DNA of 41,524 nucleotides, from contig DAGC01000008.1 of NCBI GenBank assembly GCA_002495625.1, forward strand, positions 1 to 41,524, read 5' to 3'. The translations under genes and the position numbers were made by a program. The notes below the pieces were generated by a model. That model did not search any database and was not told the DNA's origin. It saw only the letters and a program-made list of their open reading frames with translations. Each line of letters starts with the position of its first letter. Position 1 is the stretch's first letter. Positions 33,820-41,330 of the stretch are shown here, piece after piece. Source of the DNA: Methanobacterium sp. UBA375. GTDB taxonomy: Archaea > Methanobacteriota > Methanobacteria > Methanobacteriales > Methanobacteriaceae.

Positions 33820-34398
33820 ATGAACAATGGATACTATGTAATAATTGGGGTGTTGTTTTGTGCTATAGTGGCAATATCGGGCTGCACCATTCCATGGACT
33901 GGGTCTGGTACCAATGGAAATAATCCACCGGATGTTCAGGGAGTAACAGCAGCTTCTCTAACTGGCCCTGGTACAATAATTATAGAACAGGGAAATAATG
34001 AATCTATTAAAGTGGAAGGCAGCGATAGTGATAAATCTAACCTTGAAATTATAAAAACAGGACCTAGTTTGGAAATAATAAGCAAAGCAAGCGCTGATGT
34101 GAAGATCTACCTCACTGTTAAGGATATAACCGCCCTTACCATTTCTGGTCCAGGGATAATAAACGCAACCGGTAATGTTCAACAGCTAGCTATAACTATC
34201 ACCGGACAAGGAACTGTCAACGCCAAGGATTTAGCCGCCCAAAACGCCGTCGTAACTGTCACTGGAGAAGGTGAAGCCCTAGTAAATGCAGTGCAAACAT
34301 TAGTAGCGACTGTGACTGGTACGGGTTCCATAAAATATCAGGGTAATCCTCAGGTGCAACAGACAGTCACTGGCGGAGGATCAGTAAGCAAAGCTTAG
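33820..34398 (+). CDS. DUF2807-like surface lipoprotein
   Basis: 192 residues. Signal sequence with lipobox AISGC (C22), so it is probably a lipid-anchored exported protein. After a short linker it shows the repetitive beta pattern of DUF2807 (putative auto-transporter adhesin head) domains: TGPGTIIIEQGNNESIKVEG, ALTISGPGIINATGN, QLAITITGQGTVNAKDL, AVVTVTGEGEALVNA, VATVTGTGSIKYQG. The repeated TxTGxGxxxxxG unit suggests a beta-solenoid. Ribosome site AAGGAGG. Function unknown; exposed outside the cytoplasmic membrane. Confidence 0.8.
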   Translation: MNNGYYVIIGVLFCAIVAISGCTIPWTGSGTNGNNPPDVQGVTAASLTGPGTIIIEQGNNESIKVEGSDSDKSNLEIIKTGPSLEIISKASADVKIYLTVKDITALTISGPGIINATGNVQQLAITITGQGTVNAKDLAAQNAVVTVTGEGEALVNAVQTLVATVTGTGSIKYQGNPQVQQTVTGGGSVSKA

Positions 34399-34414
34399 AA
34401 TTCTATAAATCCAG

Positions 34415-34455
34415 AAAGAAGAAATATTCTTCTTTTATCTAATTTTTTTAAAAAA
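34415..34455 (+). terminator. Terminator-like hairpin after the lipoprotein gene
   Basis: AAAGAAGA (34415-34422) pairs with TCTTCTTT (34428-34435) around a five-base loop, followed by a T-rich tract including seven consecutive T. It begins 16 bases after the lipoprotein stop and ends before the ribosome site of the next gene. Confidence 0.55.
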
Positions 34456-34485
34456 GGGTTTTAATATACAAGGGGGTTTATTTTT

Positions 34486-34953
34486 ATGAAGATAGGAATA
34501 ATTGTTCATTCACAGACTGACAATACCTATTCCGTTGCTTCCAAGCTGCAGGAAACACTTACCCAATCCGGTAACGATGTTGAAATTAAAAGAGTCAGCA
34601 TAGTGGGCGGAGATAGGCCGGAAAACAAGGACAAAATCCAGCTTGAAAATCCACCCGAAGTAGCGGGTTATGATGCTTTAATTTTCGGTTCTCCAGTACA
34701 TGCATTCAGCCTGGCACCAGCCATGCAAGTATATCTGGAGCAGTTACCATCCCTTGAAAATAAGAAGGTAGCGCTATTTGTAACCAAGGGGTTACGCTTC
34801 GAATGGACAGGTGGTACCCGGGCCATTGGTCAGATGAAGAAATTATCAGAGTCAAAGGGTGGAGAAATCGTCGGCACAGGGATTATAGTCTGGAATAAGG
34901 ATAAGGATAAGAAAATAAAAGAAGTGGTAAAAAATTTCGCTGTTTTATTTTAA
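34486..34953 (+). CDS. Flavodoxin family protein
   Basis: 155 residues, flavodoxin/NADPH-dependent FMN reductase-like fold. FMN-phosphate loop HSQTDNTYSVASKL at residues 8-21, second loop IFGSPVHAFSLAPAM, third VTKGLRFEWTGG. Together with the next gene, which fuses a flavodoxin to a ferredoxin and starts 30 bases later, it makes a likely electron-transfer pair. The ribosome site is AGGGGG before the ATG. The redox partner is not shown by the sequence. Confidence 0.9.
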   Translation: MKIGIIVHSQTDNTYSVASKLQETLTQSGNDVEIKRVSIVGGDRPENKDKIQLENPPEVAGYDALIFGSPVHAFSLAPAMQVYLEQLPSLENKKVALFVTKGLRFEWTGGTRAIGQMKKLSESKGGEIVGTGIIVWNKDKDKKIKEVVKNFAVLF

Positions 34954-34983
34954 TTGGTAATAAAGGTGATTAGGGGTGATAAA

Positions 34984-35802
34984 ATGGACATTGAAATATA
35001 TTACTTTTCAGGAACAGGTAATTCACTCCATATCGCGGAAGAGATAGGGAAAAGAATACCAGGAACAAAATTAATACCCATTGTAAGCCTTTTAAATAGA
35101 AATATCATAGAAACAGATGCAGAACTTGTGGGGTTTGTCTTTCCCATCCATTTGGCAATGTCCCCTGTTCCTGTAAGGGAATTTCTGGGGAAATTGGATA
35201 TAAAAGCAGCTGAATATATTTTTGCAGTTGCAACCCGGGCTGGTAGCCAGCACAGAGCATTTATCGATGTAGATAACATTTTAAAGAAGAAAGGAAAAGT
35301 TTTAGATTCATATTTTAGTTTGAACATGGCCAGTAACGATCCGAAATTTGAAGGTTGGCAGCCGGCGACAGATAAGGAAATAGCAGATCTGGAAGCAGAA
35401 ATCCAAAACAAGCTGGATTCAATCCAGAAAGTAATTTTAAATAGGGAAAAAAATCGGGAAAAGGACACGAATTTCACCACTCCCATGCCCTCCTTTTCAA
35501 TTCTATCTCTGCTTCTTCCATTTCTTAATAGGTTTTATGATGTTGAGTTGTATTCGAATTCAAAGTGTGCTGGCTGTGGAACATGTGAAAAGGTCTGCTT
35601 GTCAGGCAAGGTCAAGATGGTGGATGAAAAACCGGTATGGCAGGAAGATATTCGGTGTTTTTACTGTGATGCGTGTCTCAATTATTGTCCAGAACAGGCG
35701 GTTCAAATCGGATCTAATCGCTTTTTAAAATCTTATACAGAAGAAAATGGAAGATATTCTCACCCATACGCGACGGCAGATGATATTGCTGGACAGAAAT
35801 GA
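34984..35802 (+). CDS. EFR1-type flavodoxin-ferredoxin fusion
   Basis: 272 residues from the ATG at 34984 (ribosome site GGGGTGAT); the ORF is open 30 bases further upstream. Residues 1-150 are a flavodoxin domain with FMN loop FSGTGNSLHIAEEIG and FVFPIHLAMSPVPV; the C-terminal third is a two-cluster ferredoxin, CAGCGTCEKVC and CFYCDACLNYCP. The combination (EFR1 family) moves electrons between FMN and [4Fe-4S] clusters, common in anaerobes. The first cluster motif lacks the usual proline after its fourth cysteine (KVCLSGK). Confidence 0.9.
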   Translation: MDIEIYYFSGTGNSLHIAEEIGKRIPGTKLIPIVSLLNRNIIETDAELVGFVFPIHLAMSPVPVREFLGKLDIKAAEYIFAVATRAGSQHRAFIDVDNILKKKGKVLDSYFSLNMASNDPKFEGWQPATDKEIADLEAEIQNKLDSIQKVILNREKNREKDTNFTTPMPSFSILSLLLPFLNRFYDVELYSNSKCAGCGTCEKVCLSGKVKMVDEKPVWQEDIRCFYCDACLNYCPEQAVQIGSNRFLKSYTEENGRYSHPYATADDIAGQK

Positions 35803-35898
35803 TTGTTAAAGAAATATTATAAAAAGTAAAACTTTTAATGGTATCCAAGCGACAAATACTAAGATAACCGGGGCATTGATTTTTTTCAGGAGTTCTGC

Positions 35899-36183
35899 AT
35901 GAGGAAAGTATTTTTGTGGTGGTTAATAACTGGGAGTAAAGGCGGGGAAAACCGTGCCAGAATAATACTTGAACTTAAAAACAGACCATATAATGCCAAC
36001 AAGCTTGCAGAAAAACTTTCACTGGATTATAAGACTATTAGACATCATATTGATGTTTTAATGGAGAATGCAATAATTAAATCTACTGGAGAAAAATACG
36101 GCGCATCATATTTCCTTTCCGATGAGATGGAAGAAAATTATGATACTTTTATGGAAATTTGGGAAGAATTTAAGAAGGATTGA
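35899..36183 (+). CDS. Winged-helix regulator, paralogue of the gene at 26794
   Basis: 94 residues, ArsR-like winged helix: SKGGENRARIILELKNRPYN, LAEKLSLDYKTIRHHIDVLME recognition region, wing GEKYGASYFLSDEMEENYDTFMEIWE. It matches the regulator at 26794 at most positions (RARII, LKNRPYN, LSLxYKTIxxHI, YFL). Ribosome site AGGAGT. It leads a gene for a 110-residue membrane protein 30 bases downstream; in other archaea similar regulator/small membrane-protein pairs occur. A palindrome with motifs shared with the 27.2-kb array lies beyond that gene. Confidence 0.88.
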   Translation: MRKVFLWWLITGSKGGENRARIILELKNRPYNANKLAEKLSLDYKTIRHHIDVLMENAIIKSTGEKYGASYFLSDEMEENYDTFMEIWEEFKKD

Positions 36184-36213
36184 TGTAATAAACAGGAAAG
36201 AGGGCGTAAAAAA

Positions 36214-36546
36214 ATGTTGTTAGAAATAAATTTGTTTAATCTGTCCAACGTACCATTTACTTTATTTCTGCTGGTCTTATTCTCCGCCTTAATAACCAGC
36301 ATAGCCAATATTTTTCTATTAGGGGGGATGCTCTACATATACTTGGAAAGATACCGGAAAGTAAAATCCAAGTTCACCACCACATTAGTGCTTTTCACTG
36401 TTCTTTTCCTGGTTCAAAATATTATATTTTCAATCTATTACATCTTCAACCTTCCCCAAAACATCATAAACGCTGTCATGCCCCTGGTATTCTTGGGACT
36501 TGAATTCGTAGCCCTGGCATTACTTTTAAAAATAACCAGAAGCTGA
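36214..36546 (+). CDS. Small polytopic membrane protein
   Basis: 110 residues with three hydrophobic segments: about 14-40 (FTLFLLVLFSALITSIANIFLLGGMLY), 55-75 (TTLVLFTVLFLVQNIIFSIYY) and 83-105 (IINAVMPLVFLGLEFVALALL). A basic loop (LERYRKVKSKF) after the first indicates a cytoplasmic side. It has no known enzymatic motif. It follows the winged-helix regulator by 30 bases and may be the membrane sensor partner of that regulator. It resembles in size and topology the DUF7521-like proteins paired with HTH genes in haloarchaea, but this link is tentative. Confidence 0.6.
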   Translation: MLLEINLFNLSNVPFTLFLLVLFSALITSIANIFLLGGMLYIYLERYRKVKSKFTTTLVLFTVLFLVQNIIFSIYYIFNLPQNIINAVMPLVFLGLEFVALALLLKITRS

Positions 36547-36605
36547 ACAACTACTTTTTACGCCAAATACTCCTTTTTTACTCTTTTTAACCCTCCCTAC
36601 TTAAT

Positions 36606-36677
36606 TTACCCTATTTTTGGATCATATTTTGGAGTGAATTTGGAGGGAAATACCCTGATAATCAGGGTAAATTTTGG
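36606..36677. promoter_or_regulatory. 19-bp palindrome and ATTTTGG repeats before a membrane-protein gene
   Basis: Perfect palindrome TACCCTGAT-A-ATCAGGGTA at 36651-36669, with another TTACCC at 36606-36611. TTTTTGG ends at 36620, ATTTTGG at 36632, AATTTGG at 36643, and ATTTTGG at 36677, spaced 12, 11 and 34 bases. TCAGGGTAA at 36662-36670 also occurs exactly at 27285-27293 in the ABC transporter array. The rest of the 232-base intergenic stretch (36547-36778) is T- and A-rich with the ribosome site AGGAGAT at its end. Confidence 0.6.
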
Positions 36678-36778
36678 AAAAACTACTTTTAAGGGTTTAT
36701 ACAAGAATTAAGTAGTCAATAGAAGTTCAATTCATTAAAAAAAGATTTTAAATAGACAAATTTCAGGAGATTAAAAAG

Positions 36779-37660
36779 ATGGTCGAGACAAAAGAAATTA
36801 AATCCATTGAACTGACACCATTTGCCAAGATGTCAGCGACTATATATGCGATACTGGCGTTTATTGTGGCCATAATTGCCTTCGTCAGCTTAACAATACT
36901 TCAAGTAGCAAATATATTCCCCAGTATTAGCCAGGTAAACCTGGTAGCTGGAGTGGGATTACCCTTACTAGTAATTCTGCCTGTAATTGCGTTTTTCGGA
37001 ACATTAGTGGCATGTTTTGTATCAGCATTCCTCTATAACACCCTGGTACCAAGGTTGGGGGGTATAGAGTTAGAATTTGATGGAATTGAAGTAACTAAAA
37101 TTCCAGTGGTACCATTTGCCCTTATACAGTCAGCAATAGTTGCTATATGGGCTTTCATAGCAGGATTGTTCCTGGCAGGGGTGATTAATATCATGGTCAC
37201 TTTCTTCGCCGGTGTGGTACCCGCCATAACCAATGAAATCACAACATTCAACAACACCACGTTTCCACTAGGACTTACTGGCATGCCAGCAGGTATGGAT
37301 ATGGTGGTAATCTCGCTACTCTTAATCATCGGGCTACCAATACTACTATTCGTATTCGTATTCATCTACAGCGCATTATATGCCTTAGTTTACAATTACT
37401 TAGCCTCCAGGGTAGCAAAAATCAAATTAGAATTCGTTCAAATCGCTGGTAACTTACATGAACTGAAACACATTCCAGTAGTTCAAACCGCCCTGGCACT
37501 GGCCATAGTATCTGGGATATTAGGATTCATCGATCTTTTAATGGGCAACGGAGACCCTGTAAGCAGTTTCATTTCACAGTTCATTATGGTGGCTCTGGTA
37601 GCTATCCTCTACAACTACCTGGCACCGAAGATTGGAGCAGTCAAACTTGAATTGGAATAA
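36779..37660 (+). CDS. Membrane protein with three internal repeats
   Basis: 293 residues, not recognised. Alternating hydrophobic segments and a recurring motif: LYNTLVPRLGGIELEFDG (about 91-108), VYNYLASRVAKIKLEF (about 206-221) and LYNYLAPKIGAVKLELE at the C-terminus. Each occurrence is preceded by long hydrophobic helices, and the first two are followed by similar IPVVP/IPVVQ segments, so the protein is built from a duplicated unit plus a third copy of the motif. About five to six transmembrane helices. Ribosome site AGGAGAT. Its upstream region carries the palindrome and ATTTTGG repeats. Confidence 0.7.
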   Translation: MVETKEIKSIELTPFAKMSATIYAILAFIVAIIAFVSLTILQVANIFPSISQVNLVAGVGLPLLVILPVIAFFGTLVACFVSAFLYNTLVPRLGGIELEFDGIEVTKIPVVPFALIQSAIVAIWAFIAGLFLAGVINIMVTFFAGVVPAITNEITTFNNTTFPLGLTGMPAGMDMVVISLLLIIGLPILLFVFVFIYSALYALVYNYLASRVAKIKLEFVQIAGNLHELKHIPVVQTALALAIVSGILGFIDLLMGNGDPVSSFISQFIMVALVAILYNYLAPKIGAVKLELE

Positions 37661-37689
37661 TTAGGAGTTCTATACTAAGGGCACATAAT

Positions 37690-38342
37690 ATGAAAGCGAT
37701 TGTATACACAGAATACGGGCCTTCAGATGTCCTACAGGTTAAAGAGGTAGAAAAACCCACACCTAAGGACAATGAAGTGCTGGTAAAAGTCCATGCCACA
37801 ACCGTCACTGCGGGGGACGTGAGAATGAGAAGTTTCAACGTCCCCCGTGCGCAATGGCTTTTTTCACGCCTATATTTGGGTATCAGAAAGCCAAGGAGGC
37901 TTATCTTAGGGATGGAAATGCGGTGGGAAATGCACTGGTTGTTTACGACCCCAGCGTCACTGGAAACATCAAAGACATAGCCACTGTCATAGTTTCCAAT
38001 TTACAGTCAAAGGGATAAAGTGGATCTTGTAAGTATAAAAGAGTCCAAAAGCAGGAAACATTTCAGTATACAAATTTAATCGTTATTGGTGGACCAAATT
38101 ATGGAGGTACTGCCAGTCCTGAAGTTGAATCTTATCTGGAAACGCTTAAACTCTTAAATGGAACTAAAGTAGGGGTTTTTTCCACGGGTGACCCTCATTC
38201 AACTGATCCTCTCATCATCAATGAAAAATTTGCACCAGTATCACATGACGATTTCAAAATCGATGTAGTGATGATAGTGGGCAGGAATGAAGATCACAAT
38301 GGAAAGTGCTCAGAATTTGTAGACAAACTTCTGAGTGAATAG
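37690..38342 (+). pseudogene. Chimeric remnant: dehydrogenase N-terminus joined to a flavodoxin
   Basis: Two broken genes run into each other. From 37690 an ORF reads MKAIVYTEYGPSDVLQVKEV, the start of a zinc-free medium-chain dehydrogenase, very like the intact gene at 38957, up to LGIRKPRRLILGME (about 37914). Then the sequence switches, in another frame, to a flavodoxin: RDGNAVGNALVVYDPSVTGN, a TAA at 38016, and TNLIVIGGPNYGGTASPEVE to GKCSEFVDKLLSE, ending at 38342. Around 37880-37915 both frames still look plausible. Likely a deletion joined two neighbouring genes, followed by frameshifts. Confidence 0.75.
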
Positions 38343-38370
38343 AGATGGTAATAAATTAATTAATTCGCGT

Positions 38371-38444
38371 TCACACAACCGCCTCCGTGTGATACCCTGG
38401 TCCTTGAAGCGTAAACCACTGAAGGATCGCTTCATGGGGCCAGG
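38371..38444 (+). ncRNA. Strong double hairpin in intergenic DNA
   Basis: Two stems follow one another. TCACAC (38371-38376) pairs with GTGTGA (38387-38392) around ten bases. Then CCTGG-TCCT-TGAAGCG (38396-38411) pairs with CGCTTCA and GGGGCCAGG (38428-38444) through about 16 pairs with one bulged T, around a 16-base loop. The G+C content is higher than in the neighbouring DNA. It lies before the flavodoxin gene (start 38478). It may be a structured leader, a terminator of the upstream remnant, or a repeat element; I do not recognise the class. Confidence 0.5.
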
Positions 38445-38477
38445 AACTTTTAATAACAAAATAAAAGGGGGATCTAA

Positions 38478-38933
38478 ATGAAATCGATAATAATTCTATA
38501 TTCTTACCACCACAACAACACTGAAAATGTTGCAAAGGCGATTGCTCCGGTTTTAGGTGCGGACATCAAATGTTCGAATGAGGTAAATCAGGAAGAGCTT
38601 CAAGAATATGATCTAGTAGGTTTTGGTTCAGGGATTTATGATTCAAAACATCATGTATCTCTCCTTGAACTCGCTGATAGGCTCCCCGAAGTTACAGATA
38701 AGAAGGCTTTTCTTTTTTCAACAGCCGGAGTAACTTGGAAATCTAAAGTAAATGCTGATCACTCGGCTATCAGGGAAAAACTGCAATCGAAAGGCTATAT
38801 AATTGTTGATGAGTTCCAGTGTAAGGGATTTAACACCAACAGTTTCCTCAAACTGTTTGGGGGGTTAAACAAAGGCCGACCTAATGCAGAAGATCTTAAA
38901 CGTGCTGAAAAGTTTGCTGGAAACCTTAAATAA
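38478..38933 (+). CDS. Flavodoxin family protein
   Basis: 151 residues. FMN-phosphate loop YSYHHNNTENVAK at residues 8-20, second GFGSGIYDSKHHVSLLE, third STAGVTWKSK. It is a close paralogue of the flavodoxin at 32019-32465, sharing FxCKGFxT/YDT, a late GGLNKGRPNAEDLKRAE, and length. Good ribosome site GGGGGAT. Precedes the dehydrogenase gene by 23 bases, so both probably share a transcript that begins near the upstream hairpin. Confidence 0.92.
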   Translation: MKSIIILYSYHHNNTENVAKAIAPVLGADIKCSNEVNQEELQEYDLVGFGSGIYDSKHHVSLLELADRLPEVTDKKAFLFSTAGVTWKSKVNADHSAIREKLQSKGYIIVDEFQCKGFNTNSFLKLFGGLNKGRPNAEDLKRAEKFAGNLK

Positions 38934-38956
38934 TTTTTACTTCATAATATAATACT

Positions 38957-39925
38957 ATGAAAGCTGTTATATGCACGAAATACGGCCCCCCAGAAGTTCT
39001 ACAACTACAAGAGGTAGAAAACCCCGTCCCTGAAAATAACGAGGTGTTGATAAGAATACACGCCGCATCTGTTACAACAGGGGACAGTGAAATGCGGAGA
39101 TTCAAGATGCCTGCCTATTTATGGCTGTTAGCCAGGTTAGGATTGGGCCTGCGGGGTCCAAGGATGAAAATATTAGGTCAAGAATTCTCTGGAGAGATCG
39201 AATCGGTGGGTAAAGATGTGACGAAATTCCGGATTGGAGATCATGTTTTCGCCTTTGCCGGATTCAATTTAGGTGCCTATGCCGGGTACAAGTGCATGCC
39301 TGAAGACGGGGTCCTGGCAGAAAAACCAGAAAATATTACCTATGAAGAAGTTGCAGTCATTCCCATGGGGGGATTAATAGCCTTAAATTATCTTAGAAAA
39401 GCAAATATCCAGAAAGGGCAAGAGGTTCTCATCAACGGTGCATCTGGCAGTATAGGTACCATAGCGGTACAACTGGCCAAATATTATGGAGCTGAAGTCA
39501 CTGGGGTGTGCAGCTCAAGGAATCTGGAAATGGTAAATTCTATCGGTGCTGATCATGTAGTTGATTACACCAGGGAAGACTTTACTAAGAGCGGTGAAAA
39601 GTACAATGTTATATTCGACGTGATTGGGAAGAGTCCAGTTTTAAGTAGCCTTAGATCCCTTGAAGAAAATGGAATATATCTTTTTGCTAACCCGGGGCTT
39701 TCTCATATGATTCTGGGCCCATTTATTTCAATGACAGGTAAGAAAGTAGTAACAAGGATACCAGAGGAAAAGGCTGAAGATTTAACTTTTCTCAAAGGAC
39801 TCATGGAGGATGGGAAGATCAAAGCCGTTATGGATAGGTTTTATCCGCTGGAACAGATAGTTGATGCCCATAGGTATGTTGATAAGGGCCATAAAATGGG
39901 AAATGTGGTTTTAACTTTAAAATAG
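38957..39925 (+). CDS. Medium-chain NAD(P)-dependent dehydrogenase (quinone oxidoreductase-like)
   Basis: 322 residues. Zinc-independent MDR/quinone-oxidoreductase type: N-terminal GroES-like half (YGPPEVLQLQEVENPVPENN, then ILGQEFSGEIESVGKDV, FRIGDHVFAF), Rossmann half with the AXXGXXG-type motif INGASGSIGTIAVQLAKYYG, and C-terminal GKIKAVMDRFYPLEQIVDAH. No catalytic zinc cysteine is seen. Probably reduces quinones, enones or similar acceptors with NAD(P)H. Downstream of flavodoxin and upstream of a methyltransferase. Its N-terminus is duplicated in the remnant at 37690. Confidence 0.9.
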   Translation: MKAVICTKYGPPEVLQLQEVENPVPENNEVLIRIHAASVTTGDSEMRRFKMPAYLWLLARLGLGLRGPRMKILGQEFSGEIESVGKDVTKFRIGDHVFAFAGFNLGAYAGYKCMPEDGVLAEKPENITYEEVAVIPMGGLIALNYLRKANIQKGQEVLINGASGSIGTIAVQLAKYYGAEVTGVCSSRNLEMVNSIGADHVVDYTREDFTKSGEKYNVIFDVIGKSPVLSSLRSLEENGIYLFANPGLSHMILGPFISMTGKKVVTRIPEEKAEDLTFLKGLMEDGKIKAVMDRFYPLEQIVDAHRYVDKGHKMGNVVLTLK

Positions 39926-39953
39926 CCAGATTCAAAAAAATTAGGGGATGGGA

Positions 39954-40589
39954 ATGGTTAAATCAGAAAAGATTTGGAACTTGATGGCAGATAGTTTTGA
40001 TGAGGGTGAAAAGAATTTTGAGCCGATTCATAAAAGAACGGTTGAAAAAACAAAGAATTATCTAGATTTAAATGATGTTGTTCTTGATTATGGATGTGGA
40101 ACAGGTTCAAAATCCTTTGAAATTTCTGGTGATGTGAAGGAGGTTCTGGGTATTGATATATCCTCTAAAATGCTCGATATTGCAAGAAGAAAGGCAGTTG
40201 AAGGTAAATTTGAAAATGTAGATTTCAAAGAGGCAACCATATTTGATGAGAGACTCAAAAAAGAGTCCTTTGATGTTATAAAGGCTTTTAATATACTGCA
40301 TTATTTGGAAGATACTCAAGAGGTCATGGAAAGGATTAATGAGTTATTGAAACCTGGAGGATTTTTCATCTCTTCAACAGAGTGCATGGGTGAGGAGAAG
40401 AAACTTTCAAGAATTTTAACATTTTCCGCACTGTTTGTGCTGACCAAGACAGGGGCAGTACCTGTGAGGTACTTTAAATTCTCTGAACTAGAGAATTTAA
40501 TTACTAAGGGACATTTCCAAATTCTTGAAACTGAAAAAATGGATTTGAGAGCTTTAAAATTCTATTTCATTGTAGGGAAGAAGGTGTAA
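39954..40589 (+). CDS. Class I SAM-dependent methyltransferase
   Basis: 211 residues from ATG 39954, which has the ribosome site AGGGGAT; ATG 39948 lies in that site. SAM-binding motif I VVLDYGCGTGSKSFEIS, motif II-like VLGIDISSKMLDIARRKA, and post-II FDVIKAFNILHYLEDTQEVMERINELLKPGG. A short hydrophobic stretch (LTFSALFVLTKTGAVPV) at the C-terminal third. Substrate not predictable. It follows the dehydrogenase by 28 bases. Confidence 0.9.
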   Translation: MVKSEKIWNLMADSFDEGEKNFEPIHKRTVEKTKNYLDLNDVVLDYGCGTGSKSFEISGDVKEVLGIDISSKMLDIARRKAVEGKFENVDFKEATIFDERLKKESFDVIKAFNILHYLEDTQEVMERINELLKPGGFFISSTECMGEEKKLSRILTFSALFVLTKTGAVPVRYFKFSELENLITKGHFQILETEKMDLRALKFYFIVGKKV

Positions 40590-40607
40590 GTGAAAAGAGG
40601 GGATCTT

Positions 40608-40973
40608 ATGCAGGATGTGCAGATTATACTTTCCGGGATATGGGTGGCTTTAATGTTAACCTACCTATTGGGAGATGTGCTTAGAATATTTAGCGGGGAT
40701 TATAAGAAGACAGAAATGGAGGGGGAAAAATTCGGCCAGATACAGTGGCTGGGAATCGCAGTGTTAATGGTTATTCCAATTGTAATGATTATACTAACCC
40801 TAACGCTGGGTTATCCTCTTAATAAATGGTTGAACATCGTGGCGGCACTGTTCTTCTTTGTGTTCAATATTATCGGGCTGCCCACATATCCGTCCCATTA
40901 CGATAGGTTCTTGATAATCGTGGGACTCGTTTTCAACGTGTTGACGGTCTGGTATGCATGGATGTGGGTTTAG
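40608..40973 (+). CDS. Four-helix membrane protein (DUF6326-like)
   Basis: 121 residues from the ATG at 40608 (ribosome site GAGGGGATC); the frame opens 18 bases earlier at a GTG next to the previous stop. Four hydrophobic helices: about 6-24, 44-67, 72-90 and 98-118, with a polar first loop (SGDYKKTEMEGEKFGQ). Layout and length fit the small DUF6326 membrane family, whose function is unknown. It runs on from the methyltransferase and is followed by the TIGR04076-type gene 39 bases later. Confidence 0.7.
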   Translation: MQDVQIILSGIWVALMLTYLLGDVLRIFSGDYKKTEMEGEKFGQIQWLGIAVLMVIPIVMIILTLTLGYPLNKWLNIVAALFFFVFNIIGLPTYPSHYDRFLIIVGLVFNVLTVWYAWMWV

Positions 40974-41012
40974 AGAGGGATAATTTGATAATTATATTTA
41001 GGAGGGTTATTA

Positions 41013-41330
41013 ATGCCAGTAAAATGTAAAATCACAGTTTTAAAGAAAAATCTTAATACAGAATTAGCCGGTGAATATTGCCAGAATGAAGTTACCCCTT
41101 GCCCGGTTTTTAAGGAAGGACAGGAATTTATTAGTGGATTTGAAAAGCCAGAAGGCTTCTGTGACTGGGCCTGGAATGATATTCATAAAATAGTGACGGT
41201 CCTGCTTTCTGGAGGTAATTTTTCAGAGGGCATCTTTGAAGGATGGATGAAGGACGAAAATACCATGATTAGTTGCTGTACTGATGCCATCCGGCCTGTA
41301 ATTTTTAAAATTGAAAGAATTAAAGATTAA
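41013..41330 (+). CDS. TIGR04076 family protein
   Basis: 105 residues. Small cysteine-containing cytoplasmic protein of the TIGR04076 type, recognised by the opening KCKITVLKKNLNTELAGEYC, the CPVFKEGQEF block and CDWAWNDIHKIVTVLLSGG, and the late SCCTDAIRPVIFKIER. Five or six cysteines include a CxNxxTPCPVF arrangement. The family is widespread in anaerobes, often near redox genes, and its function is unknown. Ribosome site GGAGGG. Confidence 0.8.
   Translation: MPVKCKITVLKKNLNTELAGEYCQNEVTPCPVFKEGQEFISGFEKPEGFCDWAWNDIHKIVTVLLSGGNFSEGIFEGWMKDENTMISCCTDAIRPVIFKIERIKD

Noticed and set aside
37690..37980. 96-codon ORF as an intact small dehydrogenase
   Set aside because: It covers only the N-terminal third of the family, then continues in a flavodoxin sequence read in the wrong frame.
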